NCBI GenBank assembly: GCA_003221895.1
Contig: QHUJ01000134.1
Coordinates: 1-49,683 of the forward strand
Direction: 5' to 3'
Source of the DNA: Gemmatimonadota bacterium
GTDB lineage: Bacteria > Gemmatimonadota > Gemmatimonadetes > Gemmatimonadales > GWC2-71-9
Length of the DNA stretch: 49,683 nucleotides
Every line of letters starts with the position of its first letter. Positions within the stretch are counted from its first letter, which is position 1. The notes beneath the pieces were generated by a model. It was not told the origin of the DNA. It worked only from the letters and a program-made list of their open reading frames with translations, and did no database searches. Both the position numbers and the translations under genes were made by a program. This document shows positions 34,421-42,747 of this stretch, in pieces.

Positions 34421-34783
34421 ATGGCGCGGCTGTGGACCATGGCGGCAATGACCCTGGTGGCGGCACAGGCGCCGGTGAAGCTCACCGGTGACTGGCAGGC
34501 GCGCGCGGGCGACGAAATCCGGCATATCATGGTGCGCAGCGACAGCTCGGCGCAGTTCGGCTCCGACCTGGCGCGCTGGCGCATCGTGGGTGACAGCCTC
34601 TGGATCACGCTGGGCGACGGAGTGTGGCAGGTCTACGGGATGAAGCTGTCCGGCGAGAAGCTCACGATCAGCGGTGGCGATCTGGAGAAGCCGGTGACGT
34701 TGAAACGCGTCGGACCGCCAACCGCGCGTCCGGACAGTCTCACGATCCCCGACGCACCACCCGCGAATCAACGGGCCTGGTAG
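34421..34783 (+). CDS. Small exported protein, lipocalin-like strands
   Basis: 120 residues: short signal peptide (MARLWTMAAMTLVAAQA), then a run of beta strands (VKLTGDWQAR, HIMVRSDSSAQFG, RWRIVGDSLWITLGD, WQVYGMKLSGEKLTISG) similar in layout to small lipocalin-like domains, and a Pro-rich tail. Family not identified. TAAAAT (34408-34413) ends 7 bp before the ATG and could be a -10 element for a leaderless transcript, though no -35 is clear. Its TAG stop (34781-34783) touches the palindrome at 34783. Confidence 0.65.
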   Translation: MARLWTMAAMTLVAAQAPVKLTGDWQARAGDEIRHIMVRSDSSAQFGSDLARWRIVGDSLWITLGDGVWQVYGMKLSGEKLTISGGDLEKPVTLKRVGPPTARPDSLTIPDAPPANQRAW

Positions 34784-34839
34784 ACCTCACCCCCGTTCCC
34801 CCTCTCCACGTTGTGGAGAGGGGGTCAGGGGGTGAGGTC
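34783..34839. repeat. Large near-perfect palindrome between convergent genes
   Basis: Two 27-nt arms (34783-34809 and 34813-34839) around a GTT loop. Each half is two perfect 12-bp blocks, GACCTCACCCCC and CCCCCTCTCCAC, split by a 3-nt mismatch. The stop codon of the plus-strand gene ends on its first base, and the stop codon of the minus-strand kinase gene overlaps its last two. It should fold into a strong hairpin on either strand and act as a bidirectional terminator; its form is like dispersed palindromic repeat elements of other bacteria. Confidence 0.9.
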
Positions 34840-36703
34840 ACTTCAATTCAGTAGCCGCCGCCAACCGCCACCCGACCTCTTTTTTCTCAAATCGCATCGC
34901 AAACCGCCGCCGGTCCACGCGCAGCGCTCCTCCGCGCGCCGGCACGTATTGGAACGTCGCACGCACGTTTCCGTTCGCGGTGTTGCCCTGCGGTTTTAGA
35001 TCTTCGATGGTGAGCTTTGCAGTGATCTGCGTCCACTCGCGGAAAAACTGCTCCCACCGCGTCCGCTCCTCCTCCGTGAGACTCGGGTAGAGCACTTTGA
35101 TGTTGGCGATGCGCCGGCTCGCCAGCGCCCGGGCCAGATCGGATAGGAGGACGTCGATCGCTCCGGGCGTGTCGGGCGGCTGAGCGCTCGGCGGGGCGAT
35201 GCCGACATCGATGCCGATCTGCTCCGCGCTCTGCGCGGCGATCTTGGCGAGGGTGAAGTCCTGCTCACGGTACAGCGATTCGGCCCGCGCCAGGATGATT
35301 CCAGCGTCCGCCGCCGCGCGACCCGTCGGAATCGCCTGCACCACGGGCCCGACCCGCTGCACCATCCGCTGCGCTTCGCGATCCATCGTCCGCGCTTCGT
35401 CACGCGCGCGCGCGTACTGGCGCGCCGCCTCGACATAGCCGCCCAATGCGCGGGATTGATCACCGGCCCGCAGCGCCTGATCGGAAGCCTCGAACATCGT
35501 CTCGCCGAGAATCCAGCCGGGAACGTTGTTTTTCCGTGCTCCGGCATTGACGGCCCGGTCGTGTGCCGCGATTGCCGAGTCGCGTCGCACCGTGACCGCC
35601 AGCGAAACCGGTGCGGCATCGGGAGGCGCGGGTGGAGGAGTCACGAGACCGGTCGCGGGCGCCGGCGCTGCTGCCGCGGGCGGCGCCACCACGCCGCCAC
35701 TGGTGTCCGGCGCCGGCTGGCTCGGCGCGTAGATCAACAGGATGACCACGGCGGCGAGTGCGCCGAGGACTCCCACCCGCCACTTCATCGGCGCGTAGGT
35801 GATGAGCTTCAGCACGGGCTTCGGCAGCGGGGTCCACCGTCCCAGGGGCTGGGTCGCTTCGTCGTCCGCGCCGGAAAGCGCCGAGCGAATTCCCTGCAGC
35901 GACGCCAGCATTTGACCGGCGGACTCGTAGCGCTCGTGCGGGACCTTGTTCATCGCCTTGGCGACCACGCGCTCGAGCGCGGCCGGAATGGACGGCGCCA
36001 CCGTTCGCAGGGGACGGGGCTCGGTCGTGAGGACTTGATAGAGCACGCCGTGCACCGACTCCGCTTCGAATGGCCGCTGATAGCTCAGCAGCTCGTAGAG
36101 CAGACAGCCGACGGAGAAGACATCGGTCGCCGCCGTGATGGCGCCGTTGGTGATCTGCTCGGGCGCCATATAGGTCGGCGTGCCGACGATCGCGCCAGAG
36201 CCGGTCGCATCGGCTTTCTGCAGGCGCGCGATGCCGAAGTCCATGATCTTCACGCGGCCGTCCGGCATCACGCGGATGTTCGATGGTTTCACATCGCGGT
36301 GGATGACGCCGCGCTGGTGGGCGAAGTGCAGCCCCGCCAGCACTTCGATGGTGATGTCGAGCTTGCGTTCGAGCGCGAGCGGATCGCGCAGCGCGATCAT
36401 GTCCGAGAGATCACGCCCTTCGACCAGCTCCATCGCGATGAAAGGCTGGCCCTCGGATTCGCCGAGGTCATAGACGGTGACGATGTTGGCGTGTTGGAGC
36501 GCGCCCGCGGCGCGCGCTTCGCGGACGAACCGCTCCTGCATGTCCTGGGTTTTTCGGAAACTTGAGCTGAGCAGCTTCAACGCCACGTAGCGCCGCAGCT
36601 CGGTGTCGTAGGCCTTCCACACGATGCCCATGGCGCCTTCGCCGAGGAGCTGATGCAGCTCGTACTTGCCGAGCCGCCGGTAGCGCTGCTGCGCGTCGCT
36701 CAC
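34838..36703 (-). CDS. Transmembrane serine/threonine protein kinase
   Basis: 621 residues. Hanks-type kinase at about 14-275: glycine loop GEGAMGIVWK, Lys43 (VALKLL), Glu62, HRDVKPSN (Asp137) and DFG at 155-157, all catalytic residues present. A cytoplasmic linker is followed by one transmembrane helix (about 308-325) and an exported region: Ala/Pro-rich spacer, helical TPR-like part (about 385-500), and a C-terminal domain (about 515-621, LASRRIANIKVLYPSLTEEE to GWRLAAATEL) resembling the NTF2/SnoaL fold. It is the last gene of the minus-strand operon, overlapping its neighbour by 4 nt; the outer domain may sense envelope signals. Confidence 0.93.
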   Translation of the reverse strand: MSDAQQRYRRLGKYELHQLLGEGAMGIVWKAYDTELRRYVALKLLSSSFRKTQDMQERFVREARAAGALQHANIVTVYDLGESEGQPFIAMELVEGRDLSDMIALRDPLALERKLDITIEVLAGLHFAHQRGVIHRDVKPSNIRVMPDGRVKIMDFGIARLQKADATGSGAIVGTPTYMAPEQITNGAITAATDVFSVGCLLYELLSYQRPFEAESVHGVLYQVLTTEPRPLRTVAPSIPAALERVVAKAMNKVPHERYESAGQMLASLQGIRSALSGADDEATQPLGRWTPLPKPVLKLITYAPMKWRVGVLGALAAVVILLIYAPSQPAPDTSGGVVAPPAAAAPAPATGLVTPPPAPPDAAPVSLAVTVRRDSAIAAHDRAVNAGARKNNVPGWILGETMFEASDQALRAGDQSRALGGYVEAARQYARARDEARTMDREAQRMVQRVGPVVQAIPTGRAAADAGIILARAESLYREQDFTLAKIAAQSAEQIGIDVGIAPPSAQPPDTPGAIDVLLSDLARALASRRIANIKVLYPSLTEEERTRWEQFFREWTQITAKLTIEDLKPQGNTANGNVRATFQYVPARGGALRVDRRRFAMRFEKKEVGWRLAAATELK

Positions 36704-37887
36704 TGGACCAGCCAGTCGTAAGCGCGGATCAGGAAGGACTTCATCGAATCGCTCACTTCCACGTGGCGGCGTGGAAATACCCGTTCGACCACCGAGAGAA
36801 ACTTCTGCTGCGTCATCCGCTCCGATGTGGAGCCTCCCCAGGCGAAGGGCGCGACGTACTTGGGTGCTCGGACACCATCGAAGACGCTGGCGCCCGCACC
36901 GACGACGGCACCGGCGGGCAGCAGCGTTCCGATGGCTGTCTTGGCGTGGTCGCCGAAGAGACTACCCAGAAACTGCTGTCCGGTTTCCAACGTCGTTCCC
37001 GCCACCTCCGAACGCACCGGCCCATACGTGTTCTTCAGGTTCGACGTAGTGGTCCCGGCCCCGAGATTGACCCACCGTCCCAGCACCGAATGGCCCACAA
37101 ACCCTTCATGGGACTTGTTGCTGTACCCCAGGATGACGGTCGTCGACATCTCGCCCCGGATGACGCACCACGGGCCGATGGCAGAAATCCGGATGGGACC
37201 TCCCACCACGCGAGTGTTTGCACCCACCCACACGGGGCCCTCGAGGCGCGTACCGCTGCGCACTTCGACGCCGCTCTCGAGAACGACCGGTCCATTGCGG
37301 GTGTCGAAGATGACTCCCGGTTCGATCGCTGCCTCGCGCAGCGAGATCCACGCGGGGTCGCCGATTACCGTGCTTCCTTTCGGGACCGGATCGGAATCGC
37401 CGAGCAGTTTGAGGACATCTTCGCGAAGCAGCTGCTCGAGACAACCGATGAGGTCGTACACGCCGTGCAGCAGCACACCCTCGACACTTACTGCCCGGGC
37501 GTTGGAGAGCGGGCCGTTCCAGGTGGTGCCCGCCGGCACCGACCAGCCGACGGTGATGCCGTCATGCGTCAGCCGCGCCGGCGCGTCGGGCAGGGGGCCG
37601 GCCAGGCCGCGCGGCGCGAACGTCGATGATCCGATCACCGCGGGCCCGCTGACGGGCCGCCGCGCTTCGACGCGCGGCACACCGGGCTCAGGGAATCCGG
37701 TGAGATGGGGGAGCGCGAAGATTGCGGTCGCCTCCACGCCGACGAACGTCTCCCACCGCTCGCGCACGAGATGAGCGCCCGCGCGCAGTTCGGACAACGG
37801 CCGGATGCCGGCGAACGGCGCCCACGCCGGTCCGGGATCCGGATCGAGCAGATACAGGGAGTGAGTGCTCGGTGCCGGAGGGCTCAC
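36700..37887 (-). CDS. GlmU-like putative sugar nucleotidyltransferase
   Basis: 395 residues from the GTG at 37887, overlapping the upstream stop by 4 nt. The N-terminal part (LYLLDPDPGPAWAPFAGIRPLSELRAG) resembles the reduced nucleotidyltransferase domain of GlmU-family proteins in Bacteroidetes-type bacteria. The C-terminal half is a left-handed beta helix with hexapeptide-like turns (GPVVLESGVEVRSGTRLEG, VWVGANTRVVGG, LGAGTTTSNLKN, TLLPAGAVVGAGASVF). Such proteins are thought to make UDP- or GDP-sugars, but the classical N-terminal GxGTRM motif is not evident, so activity is unproven. Sits between manC and the kinase. Confidence 0.85.
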   Translation of the reverse strand: MSPPAPSTHSLYLLDPDPGPAWAPFAGIRPLSELRAGAHLVRERWETFVGVEATAIFALPHLTGFPEPGVPRVEARRPVSGPAVIGSSTFAPRGLAGPLPDAPARLTHDGITVGWSVPAGTTWNGPLSNARAVSVEGVLLHGVYDLIGCLEQLLREDVLKLLGDSDPVPKGSTVIGDPAWISLREAAIEPGVIFDTRNGPVVLESGVEVRSGTRLEGPVWVGANTRVVGGPIRISAIGPWCVIRGEMSTTVILGYSNKSHEGFVGHSVLGRWVNLGAGTTTSNLKNTYGPVRSEVAGTTLETGQQFLGSLFGDHAKTAIGTLLPAGAVVGAGASVFDGVRAPKYVAPFAWGGSTSERMTQQKFLSVVERVFPRRHVEVSDSMKSFLIRAYDWLVQ

Positions 37888-38894
37888 AGGCGTTGCACCA
37901 GCGCTTTGAGCTGCTCGGACTGACCCGTCGGCATCACCAGCGTACGGCCATTGGCGCGGACGACAACGGTATTCCTGATGCCGGCGACCGCGATATGATC
38001 GTCCTCGGCCCACACGACGGAATTGCGCACGTCCTCGCCCACCGTGACGTTGCCGACGATCACATTGCCATGCGCGTCGCGGTTGCGAATGCGGAGCAGG
38101 GCATCCCACGAGCCGATGTCGTCCCAGGGAAACGTGCCGCGCACGACGGCAAGCCGGGTCGTGCGCTCGAGCACTGCGACATCGACGGCGACGGGTTTGA
38201 CGGCCGAGAAAAACCGCTCGGCATCACCGCTCGAGAGCGCGGGCCAGCCCGCGGCGAGCTCGGTTGCATAGGCGGCCGTCTCGCCGAGAAACCGCGCGAC
38301 GCCCCAGGCAAAGAGCCCGCTGTTCCACAGCGCGCCGCGTTGGCGCAGCAACGCGGCCCGCGCGTGGCTCGGTTTTTCGACGAACCGCTTCACTTTGTAG
38401 GCTTCGCCGCTCGGTTTCCCCGGCACGATGTACCCGTAGCCGGTCTCGTTCCGCGTGGGCTTTACTCCCACGGTGACCAGGACATCCTGCTCGGCGGCGA
38501 CCGCGAGCGCGCTGGACGCAGCGGCGCGGAAGGCCACGTCGTCTCCGACCGCCCAGTCCGCATGGAGTGAGAGCATCTGGCCCCCGGGATCCTGCTTCGA
38601 TACCCAATTCGCGGCCCACGCGAGGGCGGGGGCGGTGGAGGCTGCCCGCGGCTCGGCGAAGATGTTTCGCTTCGGCACCGCCGCCACTGTGGCCGCGACG
38701 GCATCGACCAGCGCCGGACCCGTGAGCACCAGGATGCGCTCGGGCGGCACCAGCCCGCGCAGCCGCCCGACGGCCTGGGCGAGGAGCGGGCGATCGCCGG
38801 TCAGTGCCAGCAGCTGCTTGGGCCGCTCCGGCGTCGACAACGGCCAGAACCGCGTGCCCGAGCCGCCGGCAAGAATCGCCGCCCACGTGCTCAC
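37884..38894 (-). CDS. manC: Mannose-1-phosphate guanylyltransferase
   Basis: Makes GDP-mannose from mannose-1-phosphate and GTP, precursor for fucose, rhamnose or mannose-containing polysaccharides. 336 residues, single-domain type without the C-terminal isomerase. Nucleotide-binding signature LAGGSGTRFWPLSTPERPKQ near residues 8-27, then SLHADWAVGDD, GVKPTRNETGYGYI, FVEKP and GLFAWGVARF. Overlaps the response-regulator gene (ATGA) and the GlmU-like gene by 4 nt each. Confidence 0.93.
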   Translation of the reverse strand: MSTWAAILAGGSGTRFWPLSTPERPKQLLALTGDRPLLAQAVGRLRGLVPPERILVLTGPALVDAVAATVAAVPKRNIFAEPRAASTAPALAWAANWVSKQDPGGQMLSLHADWAVGDDVAFRAAASSALAVAAEQDVLVTVGVKPTRNETGYGYIVPGKPSGEAYKVKRFVEKPSHARAALLRQRGALWNSGLFAWGVARFLGETAAYATELAAGWPALSSGDAERFFSAVKPVAVDVAVLERTTRLAVVRGTFPWDDIGSWDALLRIRNRDAHGNVIVGNVTVGEDVRNSVVWAEDDHIAVAGIRNTVVVRANGRTLVMPTGQSEQLKALVQRL

Positions 38895-39295
38895 TGCGGC
38901 TCGCCTCGTTGCTCTTCGGCATCGCCGAACATCACGGCGATGCGGTGGGTGAGCTTGGTGGGGCTGAACGGCTTGGTGACCAGGGCGGCGCCGAGGCGCC
39001 GCGCTTCGCGCAGGATCCTTTCCTCTCCTTCTGCGGTGATGACGAGCACCGGGAGCTGTGCCGTGCCGCCCTGCTGGCGGAGGTCGCGGAGCAGATCGAG
39101 CCCCGAGCCGTCGGGAAGATGGAGATCGAGCAGCAATCCGTCGGTCGACGGCCTGGCGCGCAACGCGCTGCGTGCTTCGTCGAGTGTTCGCGCGAAGCTG
39201 ACGCTATAGCCGAGCTGCTCGAGCAAGGGACGCAGTACCAGCCCGATGTGCGGCTCGTCATCCACAACGAGGAGATGTCGCGCCGACGTGGCCAA
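38891..39295 (-). CDS. Stand-alone response regulator receiver protein
   Basis: 134 residues consisting of one receiver domain: acidic pocket VVDDEP (11-15), phospho-acceptor Asp57 (LLLDLHLPDGSG), Thr87 (VITAEG) and Lys108 (TKPFSP). No output domain, so it acts by protein contact like CheY. The start is a TTG at 39295 with an AGGCGGA purine stretch upstream; no ATG fits. It overlaps manC by 4 nt and lies 11 bp after the roadblock gene. A histidine kinase partner is not in this operon, although one is encoded at 41566. Confidence 0.9.
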   Translation of the reverse strand: MATSARHLLVVDDEPHIGLVLRPLLEQLGYSVSFARTLDEARSALRARPSTDGLLLDLHLPDGSGLDLLRDLRQQGGTAQLPVLVITAEGEERILREARRLGAALVTKPFSPTKLTHRIAVMFGDAEEQRGEPQ

Positions 39296-39306
39296 CGGCT
39301 GTCCGC

Positions 39307-39660
39307 CTAGAGCAGGCCGGCGATGGCCGTGCGGTGGCGGCGGAGATCGAACAGTAGGGCGCCAACGTTCGTCGCGGGCTGCACCAGCACGACCAACAGG
39401 GCGTCGGCGTGGAGGACGGCGACGACCGCGAGGCCGCGGCTGAACTCGAGCACGGCCGTGGTAAAGTCGCCCCGCCCTCCCGCATCGCCGAACTGCGCCA
39501 TGTGTTTGAGGGCTGTGGGGAGCATGGCCGCCACGCTTTCTGCGTCAACGCCGTTTGCAACGCGCGAATCGATGGGCAGTCCATCGCGGCCCACCACCAC
39601 GACGGCGTCCACGCCACTCGAGCGGCTCAGCGCTTCGACCACATCGCGGATGGTCGCCAT
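39307..39660 (-). CDS. Roadblock/LC7 domain protein
   Basis: 117 residues forming a single roadblock/LC7 domain (IRDVVEALSRSSGVDAVVVV, GLPIDSRVANGVDAESVAAM, FSRGLAVVAVLHADALLVVL). In bacteria such proteins, as with MglB, act as GTPase-activating partners of small Ras-like GTPases or as scaffolds. No MglA-like GTPase is encoded within the window, so the partner is unknown. First gene of the minus-strand five-gene operon; a TTGACT/TACGTT promoter ends 9 bp before its ATG. Confidence 0.88.
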   Translation of the reverse strand: MATIRDVVEALSRSSGVDAVVVVGRDGLPIDSRVANGVDAESVAAMLPTALKHMAQFGDAGGRGDFTTAVLEFSRGLAVVAVLHADALLVVLVQPATNVGALLFDLRRHRTAIAGLL

Positions 39661-39669
39661 AAGGGCGCC

Positions 39670-39698
39670 AACGTAGGTTTTGGGATAATCGAAGTCAA
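39670..39698 (-). promoter_or_regulatory. Promoter of the roadblock-kinase operon, leaderless type
   Basis: On the minus strand TTGACT (39698-39693), a 17-bp spacer and TACGTT (39675-39670), 9 bp before the ATG at 39660. No Shine-Dalgarno between. Confidence 0.55.
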
Positions 39699-39712
39699 GC
39701 AGCCACTATGGG

Positions 39713-39742
39713 TTGACCCACTCGAACGCGGCCCTGTAACTT
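39713..39742 (+). promoter_or_regulatory. Candidate promoter of the lipoprotein-serS operon
   Basis: TTGACC (39713-39718) with TAACTT (39737-39742) at 18 bp, or TGTAAC (39735-39740) at 16 bp. Divergent from the roadblock promoter within a 95-bp gap. Confidence 0.5.
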
Positions 39743-39755
39743 GTCCAGCACTTCC

Positions 39756-40334
39756 ATGCGATCTCTGCTCATTCTCCGGGCCGCTGTGGCAGCCGCGCTC
39801 GTCGTCGTTGCGTGCGGGCCCGATGTCACCGGCCTGCTGCCGGCGATCTATCCCAATCGGACGGATACCGTTTCGGTCTACGCGTTGACGGGGACACCGG
39901 TCTCGACTCCCTCTGCGTACTTGATCGTCGGTCGCCAGGTCGTGCGGACCGATCAGAACTCGTCGTTCGATGTCGCGTTCGACATCGACTCGAGTGGTCA
40001 CGCCGTGATCATGCCCACGGGGGCGATGAAACTGGGGCGGCAGTCGGGCGTGCAGGTGACCACCACCCTCTTCGACTCTGTGAAAACGGCGCCCTCGAGT
40101 GGCTATCAGATCGACAGCGCCGTGGTGCTGAGCGTGAATTCGGTCGCGATTCTGCACTCCCGTGCAGTGCAGTGCTCGTCCGACCTGTCGCCGGTTCACA
40201 ACTACTTCGCGAAGCTGCACGTGCTGGATATCGACACGACATCCGGTCCTAACGGGCGCCGGATCCAGTTGGAAGTCCTCACCGACATCAACTGCGGGTA
40301 TCGCGGGCTCGAACCAGGCCTGCCGAAGCACTAA
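39756..40334 (+). CDS. Predicted lipoprotein of unknown function
   Basis: 192 residues. Signal peptide MRSLLILRAAVAAALVVVAC with a lipobox VVAC, giving a lipid-anchored Cys at residue 20. The mature part is beta-rich (DTVSVYALTGTPVSTPSAYL, DVAFDIDSSGHAVIMP, HVLDIDTTSGPNGRRIQLEVLTDINCGYRG). Two further cysteines (Cys148 in VQCSSD, Cys183 in INCGYRG) could form a disulfide. Family not recognised. The ATG at 39756 is chosen because an in-frame TTG at 39741 would overlap the -10 element. serS begins 3 bp after the stop. Confidence 0.75.
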   Translation: MRSLLILRAAVAAALVVVACGPDVTGLLPAIYPNRTDTVSVYALTGTPVSTPSAYLIVGRQVVRTDQNSSFDVAFDIDSSGHAVIMPTGAMKLGRQSGVQVTTTLFDSVKTAPSSGYQIDSAVVLSVNSVAILHSRAVQCSSDLSPVHNYFAKLHVLDIDTTSGPNGRRIQLEVLTDINCGYRGLEPGLPKH

Positions 40335-40337
40335 TAC

Positions 40338-41591
40338 GTGATCGACCTGAAGTTGTTGCGCGCCTCGCCCGGTCAGGTGCGAGCGGCGCTCGCCCGTCGC
40401 GGGGATGCGTCGCTCGTGCGCCTGCTCGACGAGATCGAGGCCCTCGACATGAAGCGGCGCACGCTGACGGCGCAGCTCGACACCCTGAAGGCGGAGCGCA
40501 ACGACGCGGCGAAAGCCGATGCGCTCGTTGCGAAGTCGCAGGGCGGGCTGCCGGAAGCGACCACTGTCCAGCGCCGGAAGTTGGGTGAGCGGATCGCCGC
40601 GCTGGAATCGGAGCTGAAGCAGATCGAGGCCACGCTCGAAGCGAAAGCGTTGTTCGTCCCGAACCTGCCGCTGCCGGACGTGCCCGATGAGCAAACGACG
40701 CTGCGGAGCTGGGGCACGCCCGCGCCGAAGGGCGGCCAACCGCACTGGGAGATCGCGGAAAAACTCGGCATCCTCGACCTGCCTGCGGGCGCCAAGCTCG
40801 CGGGTTCGGGATTCACGGTCCTGCGGGGCATGGGAGCTCGGCTGGCGCGCGCCTTGATCAACTTCATGATCGATTTGCACACGAAAGAGCACGGGTACAT
40901 CGAGGTCGCACCGCCGCTGCTGGTGCGGCGCGAGGTGATGACCGGAACCGGCCAGCTGCCCAAGTTCGAAGACGACGTCTACCGCACCACCGACGATCTC
41001 TTTTTGATCCCGACGGCGGAAGTGCCGGTCACGAATCTGCACCGCGATGAGATCATCGATCGCCCGTTGCCGCTCGGATACGTGGCCTACACGCCGTGCT
41101 TCCGGCGCGAGGCCGGCGCCGCGGGGAAGGACACGCGCGGATTGCTGCGCGTCCATCAGTTCGACAAAGTCGAGCTGGTACGGTTTTGCCGCGCACCCGA
41201 TTCGCCGGCTGAGCACGAGAAGCTCACGGGCCACGCCGAAGAGGTGCTGCGGCGCCTGGAGCTGCCGTACCGCGTGGCGGTGCTGCCCGCCAACGATTTC
41301 GGGTTCGCCGCCGGCAAGACCTATGATCTCGAGGCCTGGGCCCCCGGCGTGGGCCAGTGGCTCGAAGTCTCGAGCTCCAGCACATTCACCGATTTTCAGG
41401 CGCGCCGCGCGAACATTCGCTGCCGGCCGCGGCCGGGAGAAAAGCCGGAGTTCGTGCACACGCTCAACGCGTCCGGCGTGGCGCTGCCTCGCACCATCGC
41501 GGCCTTGCTCGAGACGCATCAGCAACCCGACGGCTCGGTGATTCTGCCGCCGGCGTTGGTGCCGTATGCCGGCACTGACCGGCTTGCCTAG
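40338..41591 (+). CDS. serS: Serine--tRNA ligase
   Basis: Charges tRNA-Ser with serine. 417 residues, class II synthetase: N-terminal helical arm coiled coil (about 25-100) that grips the tRNA long arm, then motif 2 (CFRREAGAAGKDTRGLLRVHQ) and motif 3 (LNASGVALPRTIAALLETHQ). TAEVPVTNLHRDE marks the serine/ATP site. The GTG at 40338 gives the conserved N-terminus MIDLKLLRASPGQV. Its end overlaps the histidine kinase gene by 26 nt. Confidence 0.97.
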   Translation: MIDLKLLRASPGQVRAALARRGDASLVRLLDEIEALDMKRRTLTAQLDTLKAERNDAAKADALVAKSQGGLPEATTVQRRKLGERIAALESELKQIEATLEAKALFVPNLPLPDVPDEQTTLRSWGTPAPKGGQPHWEIAEKLGILDLPAGAKLAGSGFTVLRGMGARLARALINFMIDLHTKEHGYIEVAPPLLVRREVMTGTGQLPKFEDDVYRTTDDLFLIPTAEVPVTNLHRDEIIDRPLPLGYVAYTPCFRREAGAAGKDTRGLLRVHQFDKVELVRFCRAPDSPAEHEKLTGHAEEVLRRLELPYRVAVLPANDFGFAAGKTYDLEAWAPGVGQWLEVSSSSTFTDFQARRANIRCRPRPGEKPEFVHTLNASGVALPRTIAALLETHQQPDGSVILPPALVPYAGTDRLA

Positions 41592-42747
41592 AGGAGCGTT
41601 GCGCCGCGCGGGCCCGCCCGCGCTCATCGCGACCGCGCTGCTGTTCGGGGTGCTCTCCGTCGGCTACGCGTGGATCGTCGCCCGCCACCTCCGCAGTGAC
41701 GCGCGCGACACGAGCCGCATGCTCGGCCATGTCTTCGCGGGACTGAATGATCCGCGCGAGGGCGCGGCGGCCGACGCTCTCCTCGCGCTCGCCGATCAAG
41801 TGCGGCACCTCGGCATCCCGATCGCCGTGACGGACGCCAGTGGCCGGATCACCGCCCTCGACAATGCGCCCTTCGGTCCTGACGCGAGCGAAGCGCAGCA
41901 GCGGGAGTGGATCGCCGAGCTCGACCGGATCAACGAGCCGCTGATCCAGCCCGGCGTGGGAACGATCCACTACGGCGCGCTGCCGGCGGCGCGCGCGTTC
42001 ACCGGGCTCGCCATCCTCCAGGGCATGATGTTCCTGTGTCTCATCCTCCTGGCGGTGTGGGCGATGCGCGAGCGCGTGAGCGCGGCGCGCGACCGGTTGT
42101 GGGTGGCCATGGCGCGTGAGTCGGCGCACCAGCTCGGCACGCCGCTCATGAGTCTCACGGGGTGGATTGATTACCTGCGGGAGAATCCCGGTACGCCCGG
42201 CAGCGAGCTCGTCCCCCATCTTGAAGCGGACGCGGAACGACTCGAGCGTGTCGCCAAACGGTTCGAGCGCATCGGCAGGCCGGCACGACGCGAGTCGGTC
42301 GGCCTGGGCACCATCGCCGAGCGGGTCGTGGCGTATTTCCGGCCACGCCTTCCGACCCTGGCCCACTCGGTCACCATGACGCTCACGTCACCGGGGACGG
42401 GACCGACCGCGACGGGAGATCCCGTGCTCATCGAATGGGCGCTCGAGGTCGTCGTGAAGAATGCGGTGGACGCCTTGAGCGGGCGCGGCGGACGGATCGA
42501 CGTCGAGGTCGAAGCCACCGGCTCGGTGGGGCGGGTGAGCGTGCGCGACGACGGTCCCGGTGTCGCAGCCCACCTGCAAACACAGCTGTTCGAGCCGGGT
42601 GTCTCCAGCAAGACGGGCGGCTGGGGCATCGGGCTGGCGCTGGCACGCCGCATCGTGGAACAGCAACACGGGGGCCGCGTGTCCTATCACCCGGGAGAGC
42701 AAGGTCGAGGGTCGGTGTTTGTGCTGGAATTGCCGCTCGCGTCATGA
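41566..42747 (+). CDS. Membrane sensor histidine kinase
   Basis: 393 residues. Helix 1 near 17-36, a periplasmic part of about 110 residues (ending in GVGTIHYGALPAARAF), helix 2 near 147-167, then a dimerisation/phosphoacceptor helix with His188 (ARESAHQLGTPLMSLTGW) and an HATPase domain with N box (VVVKNAVDAL), G1 (RDDGPGV) and G2 (GWGIGLALARRIVEQQHGG). No response regulator is adjacent; the stand-alone receiver at 38891 is nearest. ATG 41566 lies inside serS. A purine-rich GAGGAG at 41591-41596 is too close to the TTG at 41599 to be its ribosome site. Overlaps pcrA by 4 nt. Confidence 0.9.
   Translation: MPALTGLPRGALRRAGPPALIATALLFGVLSVGYAWIVARHLRSDARDTSRMLGHVFAGLNDPREGAAADALLALADQVRHLGIPIAVTDASGRITALDNAPFGPDASEAQQREWIAELDRINEPLIQPGVGTIHYGALPAARAFTGLAILQGMMFLCLILLAVWAMRERVSAARDRLWVAMARESAHQLGTPLMSLTGWIDYLRENPGTPGSELVPHLEADAERLERVAKRFERIGRPARRESVGLGTIAERVVAYFRPRLPTLAHSVTMTLTSPGTGPTATGDPVLIEWALEVVVKNAVDALSGRGGRIDVEVEATGSVGRVSVRDDGPGVAAHLQTQLFEPGVSSKTGGWGIGLALARRIVEQQHGGRVSYHPGEQGRGSVFVLELPLAS

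Noticed and set aside
39627-41627. A 666-codon open frame antisense to serS and the 39756 lipoprotein
   Set aside because: The opposite strand holds serS with all class II motifs; the antisense product is Arg/His-rich low complexity without recognisable domains.
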